From: CAVVFX01 sp963747535
GTDB lineage: Bacteria; Acidobacteriota; Terriglobia; Bryobacterales; Bryobacteraceae
Assembly: GCA_963747535.1 (NCBI GenBank)
Contig: CAVVFX010000017.1
Location: 186,001-250,000 of the forward strand
Direction of reading: 5' to 3'
DNA length: 64,000 nt
The translations under genes and the position numbers were made by a program. Below the pieces are notes generated by a model. It ran no database searches. It had not been told where the DNA came from and saw only the letters and a list, made by a program, of their open reading frames with translations. Shown piece by piece: positions 1 through 8,497 of the stretch; position 1 is the stretch's first letter, and the number at the start of each line of letters is the position of its first letter.

Positions 1-1416
1 CCCGGATCTTCCCTCCGCGAGACGAATCGGGTGATCAGCCATGTGGAAAAGATCCTGCGCGAAACGCCCGAAGTCGCAACCACGGCGCGGCGTACGGGTC
101 TGCAACTCGGCTTAGCCGCCGTTACGGAAGCGAACCAGGGCGATATTAGCGTAAAGCTGAAGCCGATGGCGCCGTTCTTCTCCAGGCTCTTCGGTGGTAA
201 GGCAGGTCCGAACGAGCGTGCGCGGACCGGAGAGGAGGTGATCGCCGACGTGCGCGCCAAGATCACTGCAGCTGAGCCGGTCCTCGATGTCGAGTTTCCC
301 CAGCTCCTGCAGGACATGATCGGCGATCTCACCAGCGCGCCCCAACCGGTGGTGATCAAGCTCTTTTCCGAGGACCCTGACCTACTGCGGCATTGGGCGC
401 CGGTGGAAGCCAGTGCCATCCAGAAAATTCCCGGCGTGGTCGACGTGGAGGATGGGATCGACAACAGCACCAGCGGGACCGCCGTAACGTTCAATATTGA
501 CCCCATGGTGACTGCGCGCGCTGGTTTCACACCCCAGGAAGTGGAGCTGGATGCGAGTGCCATGTTGCAGGGCGAGCCGGCCACCCCGCCGGTGGTTCTG
601 AACGCTCGATCCTATACTATTCGTGTGCAGTTCCCTCCGTCCGCCCGGCGCACCCTGGACAGCATGCGCAACACGCTGATCGTCAGTGGAACCGGCAAAA
701 CCGCGACGATTGGCTCGCTCACCACCCTTACCGAAACTCCGGGGCAGACTGAAATCATTCGGGAGAACCTGCAACGATGCGTGAACGTCACCGGACGCTT
801 CGAGAACATCAACCTTGGTGATGGTATGGCCCAGGTCCAGAAAGCCGTCGCGGAATCGAACCTTCCTCCCAGCATCCGGGTACAGTACGGAGGCCAGTAT
901 GCCGAACAGCAGAAATCCTTCCACGATCTGGTATTTGTGCTCGCCCTGGCGATCGTCCTGGTCTTCATGGTTTTGCTGTTCGAATTCGGCGAGTTCGGCG
1001 CACCGGTCGCGGTGCTGTCGTCTGCGCTGCTCTCCACTTGCGGCGTCTTCCTGGCGCTTCTGATCACTCGCACCACCTTCAACCTGTCTTCCTTCATGGG
1101 TCTGATTATGGTGGTCGGTATCGTGGCCAAAAATGGAATTCTGCTGCTGGATGCCGACCAGAGATTCCGCACCGAGGGGGTTTCCCCCGAGGAAAGTATG
1201 ATCCGCGCGGGCGAGCGACGCCTGCGACCCATCATGATGACGGCCCTCGCGACGGTGGCCGGAATGCTTCCCCTGGCTTTTGCACTGGGCGCCGGTTCGC
1301 AGATGCTGCAACCTTTGGCCATCGCGGTGATCGGCGGAATTCTCGCCTCGATGGTTCTCTCTCTGGTAGTCACACCGGCCGTTCGTTTCTATATTGGCGG
1401 CCGTAGTACAAATTGA
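1..1416 (+). CDS. RND efflux pump inner-membrane permease, C-terminal part (5' end outside window)
   Basis: The reading frame is open from base 1 with no start in view, so about 471 C-terminal residues of a roughly 1,000-residue RND permease are visible. The first two thirds are the second periplasmic porter/docking region. They are followed by hydrophobic helices (from about residue 305) matching TM8-TM12, including FMGLIMVVGIVAKNGILLLD and the RLRPIMMTA segment that mark the HAE/CzcA family. Such pumps use proton flow to export drugs or metals through an adaptor and an outer-membrane channel. Those partners are not visible and should lie upstream. The sequence FVLALAIVLVFMVLLFEFGE fits the hydrophobe-exporter branch better than the metal branch, but the substrate cannot be told from this half. 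The next gene starts 14 bases after the stop. Confidence 0.9.
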   Translation, partial: PGSSLRETNRVISHVEKILRETPEVATTARRTGLQLGLAAVTEANQGDISVKLKPMAPFFSRLFGGKAGPNERARTGEEVIADVRAKITAAEPVLDVEFPQLLQDMIGDLTSAPQPVVIKLFSEDPDLLRHWAPVEASAIQKIPGVVDVEDGIDNSTSGTAVTFNIDPMVTARAGFTPQEVELDASAMLQGEPATPPVVLNARSYTIRVQFPPSARRTLDSMRNTLIVSGTGKTATIGSLTTLTETPGQTEIIRENLQRCVNVTGRFENINLGDGMAQVQKAVAESNLPPSIRVQYGGQYAEQQKSFHDLVFVLALAIVLVFMVLLFEFGEFGAPVAVLSSALLSTCGVFLALLITRTTFNLSSFMGLIMVVGIVAKNGILLLDADQRFRTEGVSPEESMIRAGERRLRPIMMTALATVAGMLPLAFALGAGSQMLQPLAIAVIGGILASMVLSLVVTPAVRFYIGGRSTN

Positions 1417-1430
1417 AAGGACCAATAAAT

Positions 1431-2435
1431 ATGAAGAACAAACTCTTGATGGCAGGCGTGGTGATCGCTGCAGCGTTCGCCGCCGAAGGCTACAAAGTTA
1501 TCGGCAAGATCAAGATTGGCGGCACCGGCGGCTGGGACTATATCGCGGTCGATCCGGATGCCAACCGCGTGTACGCATCGCACGCTACGCTGGTGGAAGT
1601 TGTCGACCCTAAAGCCGGGAAGGTAGTCGGTCAGATTACGCAACTCCACGGCGTGCATGGCATAGCGGTGGCGCCCGAATTCGGTAAGGGATTCATCACC
1701 AACGGCCAGTCCAACAGCGTGACCATTTTTGACCTGAAAACCCTCGCCAAGGTGGGCGAACCGCAAACCGGACAGAATCCGGACTCGGTCTGCTTCGAGC
1801 CCAAAACCAAACACATTTTCACCATGAATGGCCGTTCGAACGATTCCACGGCCATCGATCCCAAAACCAACGAAGTCATCAAGAGTTTCCCGGTGGGCGG
1901 AAAGCCCGAAGAGTGCGCCGTCGACGGCACGGGGAAAATCTATGTCAATCTGGAAAGCTCCAGCGAGATCGTCGAAATTGACGCAACCAAGCCGGCCGTG
2001 CTGCGACATGCCTCGCTCGCCCCCTGCGAATCTCCCTCCGGCCTCGCGATAGACGTCAAGAACAAAAAGCTGTTCTCATCGTGCGACAACAAAGTGATGG
2101 CCGTAACCGACATAGCGACGCTCAAAGTCGTGGCCACTCCACCCATCGGAACGGGCACGGATGGCGCCGGATTCGATTCCGGCCTGGGCCTTGCCTTCAG
2201 CTCCAATGGCGGCGATGGAACGCTAAGCATCATCAAGCAGGTCAACGGGAAGTACGAGACGGTGGACACGGTGCCCACAGAACGTGGCGCACGAACCATG
2301 ACGGTGGACTCCAAGAACCACCGCGTGTACCTTCTGGCTGCCGAGTACGGCCCGGCACCGGAAGCGGCGCCAGGAAAGAAAGCCCGCCCGCCCATCCTTG
2401 CCGACAGTTTCCACATTCTCGTAGTCGGCAAATAG
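1431..2435 (+). CDS. Secreted YncE-like beta-propeller protein
   Basis: About 334 residues. The ATG at 1431 is preferred because GAAAGG lies 10 bases upstream and it opens a signal peptide (MKNKLLMAGVVIAAAFAAEG). The mature part is a chain of roughly 45-residue repeats such as GWDYIAVDPDANRVYASH, HGIAVAPEFGKGFITNG and PEECAVDGTGKIYVNLE. This is the YncE / 40-residue YVTN beta-propeller pattern. Such proteins are periplasmic or surface binding scaffolds and no catalytic residue is recognisable. It follows the RND pump by 14 bases and may be co-transcribed with it. Function beyond a propeller fold is unknown. Confidence 0.85.
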   Translation: MKNKLLMAGVVIAAAFAAEGYKVIGKIKIGGTGGWDYIAVDPDANRVYASHATLVEVVDPKAGKVVGQITQLHGVHGIAVAPEFGKGFITNGQSNSVTIFDLKTLAKVGEPQTGQNPDSVCFEPKTKHIFTMNGRSNDSTAIDPKTNEVIKSFPVGGKPEECAVDGTGKIYVNLESSSEIVEIDATKPAVLRHASLAPCESPSGLAIDVKNKKLFSSCDNKVMAVTDIATLKVVATPPIGTGTDGAGFDSGLGLAFSSNGGDGTLSIIKQVNGKYETVDTVPTERGARTMTVDSKNHRVYLLAAEYGPAPEAAPGKKARPPILADSFHILVVGK

Positions 2436-2527
2436 TTGCAATTCGTGTCGGTGGCCCGGCACACCGCCGTATGCCAACGGCTGGCGGCAAGAAGTTGCCT
2501 GCGGTTTCGCATGTCGACATTGTATCG

Positions 2528-3640
2528 TCAGACGCGCAGGAACCAGTTGCGGCGGTACATAAACCAAGCCAGTAGATACATTACCAGCACATAGACTACG
2601 GCGTACAACAAAGACGCGTTGTAGGGTGACGCAGGCCAGCTAAACAAATTATTGAACAGCCATGCGTGCAAGTGCATGCCATTAAGCGCCTCGTCCAGAA
2701 ACTCGGAGGCGAGGTAGACGGTGATGGCATTCATCCCGATGATGACGAACGGCTTCACCGCGCGTTTGAAGCCGAGGCCATCCACCACCCAAAGTAAGAT
2801 CGCGAAGATTACGAAATCCAGGCCGGCCATGAACAGAACGAAAGAATCGGTCCACAGCTTCTTGTTGATGGGCAGCCAGATGTTGCAGACTAAACCGCCT
2901 GCGATCAGGAGCACTCCGGACAACAGCAGCCATTTCGTCCGTTCGGCCAGGGAGCGCTGCAGGCGGAGCAGGTGTCCGGCGAGGATTCCCAACAATACGG
3001 TTGCAATCGCGGGAATGGTGCTGATGATTCCCTCCGGATCCCATGTTTTGGTGTAGCGATAGTTGTGCGATCCGAGGACGATGCTGTCGATATAGTGGGC
3101 GAAGTTACCCTCGACATCGAGGCGTCCCGGGCCGTAGCCGGGGACAGGAATCAACGTCATCATCAGCCAATAGGCAGCCAGCAGGGAAACGATCCAGAGT
3201 ATCTGACCGCGAAGGCTGGTGGTGAGATAAATTGCCGCGGCGATCAGATAACAGATGGCGATGCGCTGCAGAACTCCCATGAGCCTCTGGGTAGAAAAGC
3301 TCAGACCGGGATACACATAAACCAGCAAGCCGAGCACGTAGATGATTACCGAGCGGCGCAGCGCTTGCGTAAATAGTTGACCGCGCGAGACGCCTCCCGC
3401 CAGCCGTTTGGCGAAAGAGAGAGTCATGGCTACTCCGACAATCCACATGAAGGAGGGGAACACGAAGTCCGTCGGGGTCCAGCCATTCCATTCCGCGTGT
3501 TCGAGAGGCCAGTAGCTATGCCGACCGTCGCCGGGGTTGTTCACCAGAACCATCAAGGCCATGGTCGCGCCGCGAAACGCATCCAGCGAGACGAGGCGCT
3601 CCGCTACGCCAGGCTCGAGTCCGGTGGAAGGCGTCGCCAT
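2528..3640 (-). CDS. HGSNAT-like membrane acyltransferase (COG4299/DUF5009 type)
   Basis: 370 residues, almost entirely hydrophobic helices (about ten). The N-terminus reads RLVSLDAFRGATMALMVLVN and then FVFPSFMWIVGVAMTLSF. This is the signature of the bacterial relatives of heparan-alpha-glucosaminide N-acetyltransferase, which move acetyl groups across the membrane onto sugars. In Acidobacteria and Bacteroidetes such genes usually sit in polysaccharide-use loci. The start lies four bases after the stop of the upstream cupin gene, so the two are probably translated from one mRNA; no separate ribosome site is obvious. The acceptor sugar is unknown. Confidence 0.85.
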   Translation of the reverse strand: MATPSTGLEPGVAERLVSLDAFRGATMALMVLVNNPGDGRHSYWPLEHAEWNGWTPTDFVFPSFMWIVGVAMTLSFAKRLAGGVSRGQLFTQALRRSVIIYVLGLLVYVYPGLSFSTQRLMGVLQRIAICYLIAAAIYLTTSLRGQILWIVSLLAAYWLMMTLIPVPGYGPGRLDVEGNFAHYIDSIVLGSHNYRYTKTWDPEGIISTIPAIATVLLGILAGHLLRLQRSLAERTKWLLLSGVLLIAGGLVCNIWLPINKKLWTDSFVLFMAGLDFVIFAILLWVVDGLGFKRAVKPFVIIGMNAITVYLASEFLDEALNGMHLHAWLFNNLFSWPASPYNASLLYAVVYVLVMYLLAWFMYRRNWFLRV

Positions 3641-3644
3641 GGGC

Positions 3645-4082
3645 CTATGGCTTCAAGACTTTCACTACGAAATAAGTGATTGAATTCGGAACGTCTTTGA
3701 ACCAGTGAGGAGTGCCGGCCGGAACCACAATGACGTCGTCTTTTATCAGGTGATGCGTTTCGCCGCCCTGGATATCCGTTCCCGCCATCTGACCAGGCGT
3801 GGTTGTCTTACCGCCAACCATGGTTCCCCCGGTGACAAATGTAGCTGAACCCTCGGTCACATAGATAACATCCGTTTCCTTTTCGTGTAACTCAACGTGT
3901 CCCGGTCCGGTGCGGTGGGAGCCCTGCACCAACAGATCGGGCGCCTTGACCAGCAACCCACCTTTGGCCATTGCGGCAGCAACCTTATCGTGGCCGACGA
4001 AAGTGACAGCCGACGATCCGGCCGACCATGCTACGAGCACCGCGGCGACCAGAATTCCCGACAATGCGAATAAGAGCTTCAT
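3645..4082 (-). CDS. Secreted cupin-domain protein
   Basis: 145 residues from the ATG at 4082, which follows AAAGGAG by seven bases and opens a signal peptide (MKLLFALSGILVAAVLVAWS). The mature part has the cupin double-stranded beta-helix pattern: GHVELHEKETDVIYVTEGSA (motif 1) and ETHHLIKDDVIVVPAGTPHW (motif 2). His and Glu residues there could hold a metal. No enzymatic subgroup can be named. It is the first gene of a two-gene unit with the HGSNAT-like acyltransferase, which suggests an envelope or carbohydrate role, by inference only. An in-frame upstream extension lacks a ribosome site and was rejected. Confidence 0.82.
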   Translation of the reverse strand: MKLLFALSGILVAAVLVAWSAGSSAVTFVGHDKVAAAMAKGGLLVKAPDLLVQGSHRTGPGHVELHEKETDVIYVTEGSATFVTGGTMVGGKTTTPGQMAGTDIQGGETHHLIKDDVIVVPAGTPHWFKDVPNSITYFVVKVLKP

Positions 4083-4238
4083 GAGTGGTTCTCCTTTGCT
4101 TCGGTTCATCTTATGCTGTGTTGGTCCGCGAGTCAAATTGGCAGTGTCGAAGAGTGTCGAAGAGGAAAGTTGCTCTCCGCGGTTTTCTGCTTCAGTTGTG
4201 GTCTGCCCCATCGTTTACAGGAGGTCTGTCGCACGAGT

Positions 4239-4517
4239 TTATTCAGTTTTCAAGGAACGTTCGGTTATTCTTACCCAGGTGAAAAAACGAAGCCAATTTA
4301 GCGGACCGAAGCGGACAACTGCTGGAGAAAGGCGTTTATGTCCGGCACAGTTAACAATTTTGCGAATCTCGTTCGAGATGCTGACATACGGGCCGCCGTT
4401 CAGTTCGGCGGCGCGATCGTCCGCGTTAAAGTAGGAGACACCAAAGCTGGAAACGGGATATAGAGTTGATTTGCCGCTCCCCGGAGGACCGGCGACGACA
4501 ATCATTTTGGGGATCAT
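4239..4517 (-). pseudogene. Truncated zeta-toxin-like P-loop kinase
   Basis: About 92 codons. The start keeps a clean P-loop (MIVVAGPPGSGKST) followed by FNADDRAAELNGG and NEIRKIVN, the opening of zeta toxin / AAA-type small-molecule kinases of about 200 residues. After roughly residue 52 the family pattern is lost and the frame runs through unrelated sequence to a stop. The catalytic lid region is therefore absent. The downstream tail contains a copy of the GATTGGCTTCG repeat (4285-4299). The ATG overlaps the TGA of the upstream small gene (TGATG), which is typical toxin-antitoxin coupling. Probably inactive remnant. Confidence 0.65.
4285..4299 (-). repeat. Dispersed copy of the ATTGGCTTCG repeat in the zeta remnant
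   Basis: AAACGAAGCCAATTT is the exact reverse complement of the start of the unit at 51954. It lies where the zeta-toxin reading frame degenerates. Confidence 0.6.
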
Positions 4518-4714
4518 CAACCGCCGAAGTCGCGATCTCTACCTTCTTGCATGTCGGCGGGAAGATCCGTCCGAAGCCGACGACCGTGGCTGTCGATGAT
4601 GCCCTGCTCCTGAAGCTTGCGTATCGCCGCCTTCCCCCGCTCGACAGCTGCGGGATGATGCGGATCTCCAGTGGGCTTCTGATTCCTGGCCTTTGGAAGA
4701 GCAAGCGCCTTCAT
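4517..4714 (-). CDS. Small protein paired with the zeta-like gene (possible antitoxin)
   Basis: 65 residues, charged, no membrane segment. The sequence contains HPAAVERGKAAIRKLQEQG, then GRRLRTDLPADMQEG and ends RDRDFGG. I recognise this only as the kind of small ORF that precedes zeta-type kinases in soil bacteria. An antitoxin role is inferred from position and from the TGATG overlap with the kinase remnant. It is still intact although its partner is truncated. Confidence 0.55.
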   Translation of the reverse strand: MKALALPKARNQKPTGDPHHPAAVERGKAAIRKLQEQGIIDSHGRRLRTDLPADMQEGRDRDFGG

Positions 4715-5149
4715 GTTTGCAGTTTAGCTTCTTTCGGCCTTTTCCGCCCGATCAGATCGCGGCAACTCGAGCAGGTGTTTCTGACCAGCCGCACACCCCA
4801 AACCGCTGTTTTGTTCTTTAAGGCGAACCGCACGGAAGGGCTGCAATCTCCGATTACTCCCGTGGCGTCGCGTCAGCTGGCTTTCTAATTCCCATCGCGT
4901 TGAAGTGTGGGGTTGAGGGCTGGCCTGGAAGTTTGGAAAGTTGCCAGGGAGCATTGGGCCTCATTTTAGCGCCGATGCCTTCGTCCTCCACAGGTGAAGT
5001 AACCAAACCCGAAGCTCTAGCGGGTCTTTTCACGATGGTTGAGTGAAATCGCGCAGCCTCCATCTGCTGAAGCGGATCTAATCGGCTTATAATCCAGCAC
5101 CTGGAAGTGGTTGTCAGGTTGCATTTCAATGAAGTGCAAGGAGGGTCGT
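4715..5149. other. Intergenic region upstream of the universal stress gene
   Basis: About 435 bases with no supportable gene on either strand. A perfect -10 box (TATAAT, 5088-5093) lies 57 bases before the stress-protein start, with no convincing -35 box at the expected spacing. A strong ribosome site (AAGGAGG) is at 5138-5144. No tRNA-like or other strongly structured element was seen. Confidence 0.5.
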
Positions 5150-6022
5150 ATGACCGGTTTTCACCATATCCTGTTTCCAGTGGATTTCTCCGAACGGTGC
5201 CGCGCGGTGCGACCTTTTGTCAAATGCCTGGCACAGAAGTTCAATGCCAAAATCACGCTGCTGCACACGCTTGGCGTGCCCCGCGGCTTTTACGGCGGGG
5301 TCGACGCGAGCTACCCCATAGCGGTCGATTGGGACGCTATGAAGGACGATACCATCCAGCAACTGAATAAGTTCCTGGATATGGACGAGACCTTCGAACA
5401 GGAAGTCCGGGCGGTGGTAGTGGTGGGCGAAGCGGCTGCCGAGATCGTCGATTACACCGCGGCCAACGGGGTCGACCTGATCATGATGCCGACGCATGGC
5501 TATGGTCCGTTCCGCAGCATGCTGCTGGGATCGATAACTGCCAAGGTGCTGCACGACTGCGATTGTCCCGTTTGGACCGCCGCGCATACCGACACGCCTT
5601 CCCTGCCGCAGCACACCAAATGCGAGAACGTGATGTGCGCCATCGACACGACGCACGATGCGGTACGGCTGATCGGACAGGCGGTGGGAGTGGCCGATTC
5701 CCTGCATGCGACCCTCAGGCTGATCCACGCGGTGCCGCCGGTGGATCACACCCCGATGACCCGCTTCGAGGACGTGTTCCGGGCCGATCTCATGCGGATC
5801 TCCCGCGACAACGTGATGAAACTGGAGGAAGAGGCAGGCGCGCACCTGGACATCTGCATGGAGATGGGGGCCGTCTCCAAGGTCGTGCACGCTGCATCCG
5901 TGCATCACGAGGCCGACCTGGTCATCATCGGCCACGGCAGGGTTCATGGCACCCTCGGACGGCTGCGGACCAATGCCTATTCGATTATTCGCGAGGCTCC
6001 GTGTCCGGTGCTGAGCTTGTGA
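5150..6022 (+). CDS. Tandem universal stress protein (two UspA domains)
   Basis: 290 residues from the ATG at 5150, six bases after AAGGAGG; an in-frame extension to 5111 has no ribosome site. There are two Usp domains (about 1-148 and 152-290). Each opens with a hydrophobic strand (ILFPVDFSERC, VMCAIDTTHDAV). The first has the ATP-binding loop as MPTHGYGPFRSMLLGSIT and the second as IIGHGRVHGTLGRLRTNAYS. ATP-binding Usp proteins are cytoplasmic stress and energy sensors. It stands alone, transcribed towards the LarA-like gene, with a palindromic repeat in the gap. Confidence 0.92.
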   Translation: MTGFHHILFPVDFSERCRAVRPFVKCLAQKFNAKITLLHTLGVPRGFYGGVDASYPIAVDWDAMKDDTIQQLNKFLDMDETFEQEVRAVVVVGEAAAEIVDYTAANGVDLIMMPTHGYGPFRSMLLGSITAKVLHDCDCPVWTAAHTDTPSLPQHTKCENVMCAIDTTHDAVRLIGQAVGVADSLHATLRLIHAVPPVDHTPMTRFEDVFRADLMRISRDNVMKLEEEAGAHLDICMEMGAVSKVVHAASVHHEADLVIIGHGRVHGTLGRLRTNAYSIIREAPCPVLSL

Positions 6023-6047
6023 CCGCTTGAGGACCTTGAGGACCAAA

Positions 6048-6096
6048 GGCTGCTACGCAGCCCGCAGACCACAAAAAACGATGGTCTGCGCCACGG
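6048..6096. repeat. Double-hairpin dispersed repeat, copy 1
   Basis: A GGCTGCTACGCAGCC palindrome is followed by GCAGACCA-loop-TGGTCTGC and then CCACGG. Near-identical elements lie at 25455-25504 and 27273-27320. This copy sits between two convergent genes and could also act as a factor-independent transcription stop, though there is no U-tract. Confidence 0.8.
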
Positions 6097-6122
6097 TTTG
6101 GCTGAAATGGCCATACTCCAGG

Positions 6123-6139
6123 GCCGGCTCAAAGCCGGC
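6123..6139. repeat. Short perfect hairpin between convergent genes
   Basis: GCCGGCT and AGCCGGC form a 7-bp stem with a 3-base loop just before the LarA-like stop codon. There is no T-run on either side, so terminator function is only possible. Confidence 0.4.
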
Positions 6140-6147
6140 TAGTGTCT

Positions 6148-7416
6148 TCAAGATATACGAACTGAGGGCAAAGTGAATCCGGCGTAGGGAAGCACGGCTA
6201 CGCGCGCATGCGGTCCAGCTTCCTGCAAGAGATTTTGTAACGCGCAGTGGTGCGCAGCGGGCGATACTGGCGCAAAATGACAGCGGCGCACGAAATCAGG
6301 GTCCAGTCCCGACACCAGGTGCACGTTGAACAGGCGTCCCAATCGCGCCACCCACCAGGCCTTGTGCCCTCCCACCACGAATTCGCGGTCTAGCGCCTCC
6401 TGCATCTCGCGATCGTCATTGTACAGACGCACGTAATCTTCAAAGGACTGGATGCCGGCGCCTTTCGGGCACTCGGCATAAAACAGAATGGACCCCCCGG
6501 GGCGTAGTGCCTGGCAGGCGTTTTCCAACCCTTTATGCGCCTGGCGCAGATCGATATCCAGCGGAAAACCTCCAGCCGACGCGATCACCACATCATAAGG
6601 AGCTGCGATCTCGACGCGCAGCATCTGGTCCACTGTGCGGCAGCCTTCACGGTGCGCCAGATCGTAATGGCCGGCTACTACCCGGGTCAGCTGGCCCTCC
6701 GGACTGAGCACCACATTGACGATGAAGTCCGGATCCACCATACGGCAAGCTTCCAGCAGATCTTCGTGCGCCGGATTGCCGTCGAGCTTCCCGGACCGGC
6801 AATCAGGATGGAAAATCATCCGGTGATTAAAGGTGGTCGTGCGAAAACCGCCGACGCCGGGAACCAGGCTCTTCCGACCTCCGGAATACCCGGCGATGAG
6901 ATGGTAGATGATCTCGCCGGTGAGAATGATGCGGTCGGCCTCCCACACCTCCCGATTAATTTCGACCCGATTGCCGAAACTGGTCGTGCCGATTTCCACC
7001 AGGCCCCGATCGTCCGTCGCAACATGGTCGAAACATCGGATGCGGGAGTAAATCTCATCGCCGACGATCAGCCTGCGCTCTTCGTCCGTTTGCAGCCGGT
7101 GAATTCCCAGCGCGAAGATGATGAACATATCGCGGTCAGGAACTCCCGCCGCGTTCAGGGTGTCGACGATGGGAGGAAGCATCAAGTCGGTTCGCGTCAG
7201 GCGCGTGATGTCGTTGACGACAATCGCCACGCGTTCGCCGGGATGCACGATCTCATGTAGCGGTGGGCGTCCGATAGGGTTGCCGAGAGCCTGGTACACC
7301 GCTCGGGTCTCGCCGGCAACCGGCTCGGCCTGGCGCGGAAGAAGCTGGTCGCCGGGAACGCGGACCCGCAGGTGAATATGGCCGTACGCGAGATCGCAGG
7401 GGGCTGGGGAGGCCAT
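6148..7416 (-). CDS. LarA-family nickel-pincer racemase/epimerase (DUF2088)
   Basis: 422 residues, the usual LarA length. Key residues of lactate racemase fall almost exactly where expected: His106 in GIHRLQT, His172 and Lys182 in YHLIAGYSGGRKSLVPG (the Lys anchors the nickel-pincer cofactor) and His198 in NHRM, plus NDITRLTRTD near 68-77 for phosphate/substrate contacts. LarA homologues racemise or epimerise 2-hydroxyacids, so lactate is only one possible substrate. The cofactor makers LarB, LarC and LarE are not in the window. It begins two bases after the stop of the TIM-barrel gene, so the pair is one operon, which hints at a sugar-acid substrate. Confidence 0.88.
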   Translation of the reverse strand: MASPAPCDLAYGHIHLRVRVPGDQLLPRQAEPVAGETRAVYQALGNPIGRPPLHEIVHPGERVAIVVNDITRLTRTDLMLPPIVDTLNAAGVPDRDMFIIFALGIHRLQTDEERRLIVGDEIYSRIRCFDHVATDDRGLVEIGTTSFGNRVEINREVWEADRIILTGEIIYHLIAGYSGGRKSLVPGVGGFRTTTFNHRMIFHPDCRSGKLDGNPAHEDLLEACRMVDPDFIVNVVLSPEGQLTRVVAGHYDLAHREGCRTVDQMLRVEIAAPYDVVIASAGGFPLDIDLRQAHKGLENACQALRPGGSILFYAECPKGAGIQSFEDYVRLYNDDREMQEALDREFVVGGHKAWWVARLGRLFNVHLVSGLDPDFVRRCHFAPVSPAAHHCALQNLLQEAGPHARVAVLPYAGFTLPSVRIS

Positions 7417-7418
7417 GG

Positions 7419-8303
7419 TTAAACGCCGAAAATCTCTTTCATCATTTTGCGGGATGGGCCGGTCGCCTTCTTGCCCGGCTTATCGGCCTCGTTGGGACGT
7501 TCTTCCTCGTCGATGAGCCATCCGCTCCAACCGGTTTTGCGGATCACTTGCGCCAGTTCCTTCAACGGGAACTCGCCCTCTCCCAGGGGAACCGATACGC
7601 GGTTATGGAAGTCGCGCACGTGCAGTCCGAAAGCCCGCTCGGGATGGGAGGCGAAAACCGCGATCGCGTCAGGGTCGGCAAGCCAGGCATGGCCGATATC
7701 GAGCATCAGAAACACGAGCTTGGGATCGGTGCTGCGCAACAGGCCATTCTCCTCGGCGGCGTGGTTGCGGAATTCCGGCTGATGGTTGTGGTAGGCCAGG
7801 GTCAACCCGGCATCGGCACACCGGCGCCCGGCCAGATTCAACATCTGGGCTTTGCGTTCGAGCGCCGGCGCGGTGAACTCACCCGAAGGCGACAGTCCTT
7901 TGTGACTGACCACCAGGGCATGGGCTCCAAACTGGCGGGCCTGGTCAGCGGTTTTGGTGATGAAATCGCCGGCTTTGTCCAACCCCAACTTTTCGTAATC
8001 GGGAAGGCTGGTATGGGCGGCGATGAATTCCAGGCCGATTGCATCCAGCGCGGCGCGGACTTCCGGTACCCGGCTGAGTTGCGGCTGCAGGAACCGGATA
8101 TTGGTTTCGTATCCTTCGAAGCCCAACTCCTTCATGTCGCGGATGGCCGCCAGCAACAAATCAAAATGCGCGGGATCGAGGTTCCAGCCGTTGGCCTGGC
8201 AACCCGCACGCGGGGCTTTCGGCGCGGCCGGCATTCGGGTCGCGAGAACCCCGGCGGTTCCTGCCAGAAAGTTCCTGCGGCTCACCAGCATGTCTCGTGT
8301 CAT
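7419..8303 (-). CDS. Secreted sugar phosphate isomerase/epimerase-like TIM barrel
   Basis: 294 residues from the ATG at 8303; a second ATG at 8291 is equally possible. Both precede a twin-arginine signal (SRRNFLAGTAGVLATRMPAA), so the protein is probably exported folded. The body has the xylose-isomerase-like TIM-barrel pattern: LAYHNHQPEFR, VFLMLDIGHAWLADPDAIAV, FGLHVRDFHN and GWLIDEEERP supply the usual metal-binding Glu/Asp/His set. Substrate unknown. The longer in-frame extension to 8429 was rejected because it runs across the aroF promoter. It is co-transcribed with the LarA-like gene. Confidence 0.83.
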   Translation of the reverse strand: MTRDMLVSRRNFLAGTAGVLATRMPAAPKAPRAGCQANGWNLDPAHFDLLLAAIRDMKELGFEGYETNIRFLQPQLSRVPEVRAALDAIGLEFIAAHTSLPDYEKLGLDKAGDFITKTADQARQFGAHALVVSHKGLSPSGEFTAPALERKAQMLNLAGRRCADAGLTLAYHNHQPEFRNHAAEENGLLRSTDPKLVFLMLDIGHAWLADPDAIAVFASHPERAFGLHVRDFHNRVSVPLGEGEFPLKELAQVIRKTGWSGWLIDEEERPNEADKPGKKATGPSRKMMKEIFGV

Positions 8304-8397
8304 AAGATCTATTAGACACGACGTCTTTACTCCTTGGGGAGCAACCGATGTCATCGCCGGCCAGCCCTGCACGCCAATTTGCCCCAAATTTGCCCCC

Positions 8398-8426
8398 TTG
8401 CACCGGCCTGCCATCTCGCTTATACT
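8398..8426 (+). promoter_or_regulatory. Predicted sigma-70 promoter of the aroF leader
   Basis: -35 TTGCAC (8398-8403), 17-base spacer, -10 TATACT (8421-8426). The expected transcription start, 8432-8435, coincides with the A of the leader-peptide ATG at 8435. No ribosome site precedes that ATG, so the leader peptide would be translated from a leaderless or nearly leaderless mRNA. Confidence 0.72.
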
Positions 8427-8434
8427 CATATTTC

Positions 8435-8497
8435 ATGCTGTTAAGCAGCGCCAACACGTTCTGGTACCGATTTTGGAGCTTTACTCCAGAACCGTAG
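8435..8497 (+). CDS. Aromatic-amino-acid attenuator leader peptide
   Basis: A 20-codon ORF encoding MLLSSANTFWYRFWSFTPEP. Residues 9-16 (FWYRFWSF) hold three Phe, two Trp and one Tyr, the three end products of the pathway that DAHP synthase starts. It ends with TAG at 8495-8497, touching the first base of the antiterminator arm. The ORF is embedded in an attenuator-type hairpin set in front of aroF. Its role is to report charged Phe/Tyr/Trp tRNA through ribosome position, as in trp and pheA leaders. It is too short for normal gene finders. Confidence 0.85.
   Translation: MLLSSANTFWYRFWSFTPEP

Noticed and set aside
4850..5130. 91-codon minus-strand ORF before the universal stress gene
   Set aside because: It runs over the predicted -10 box, has no ribosome site and no family pattern.
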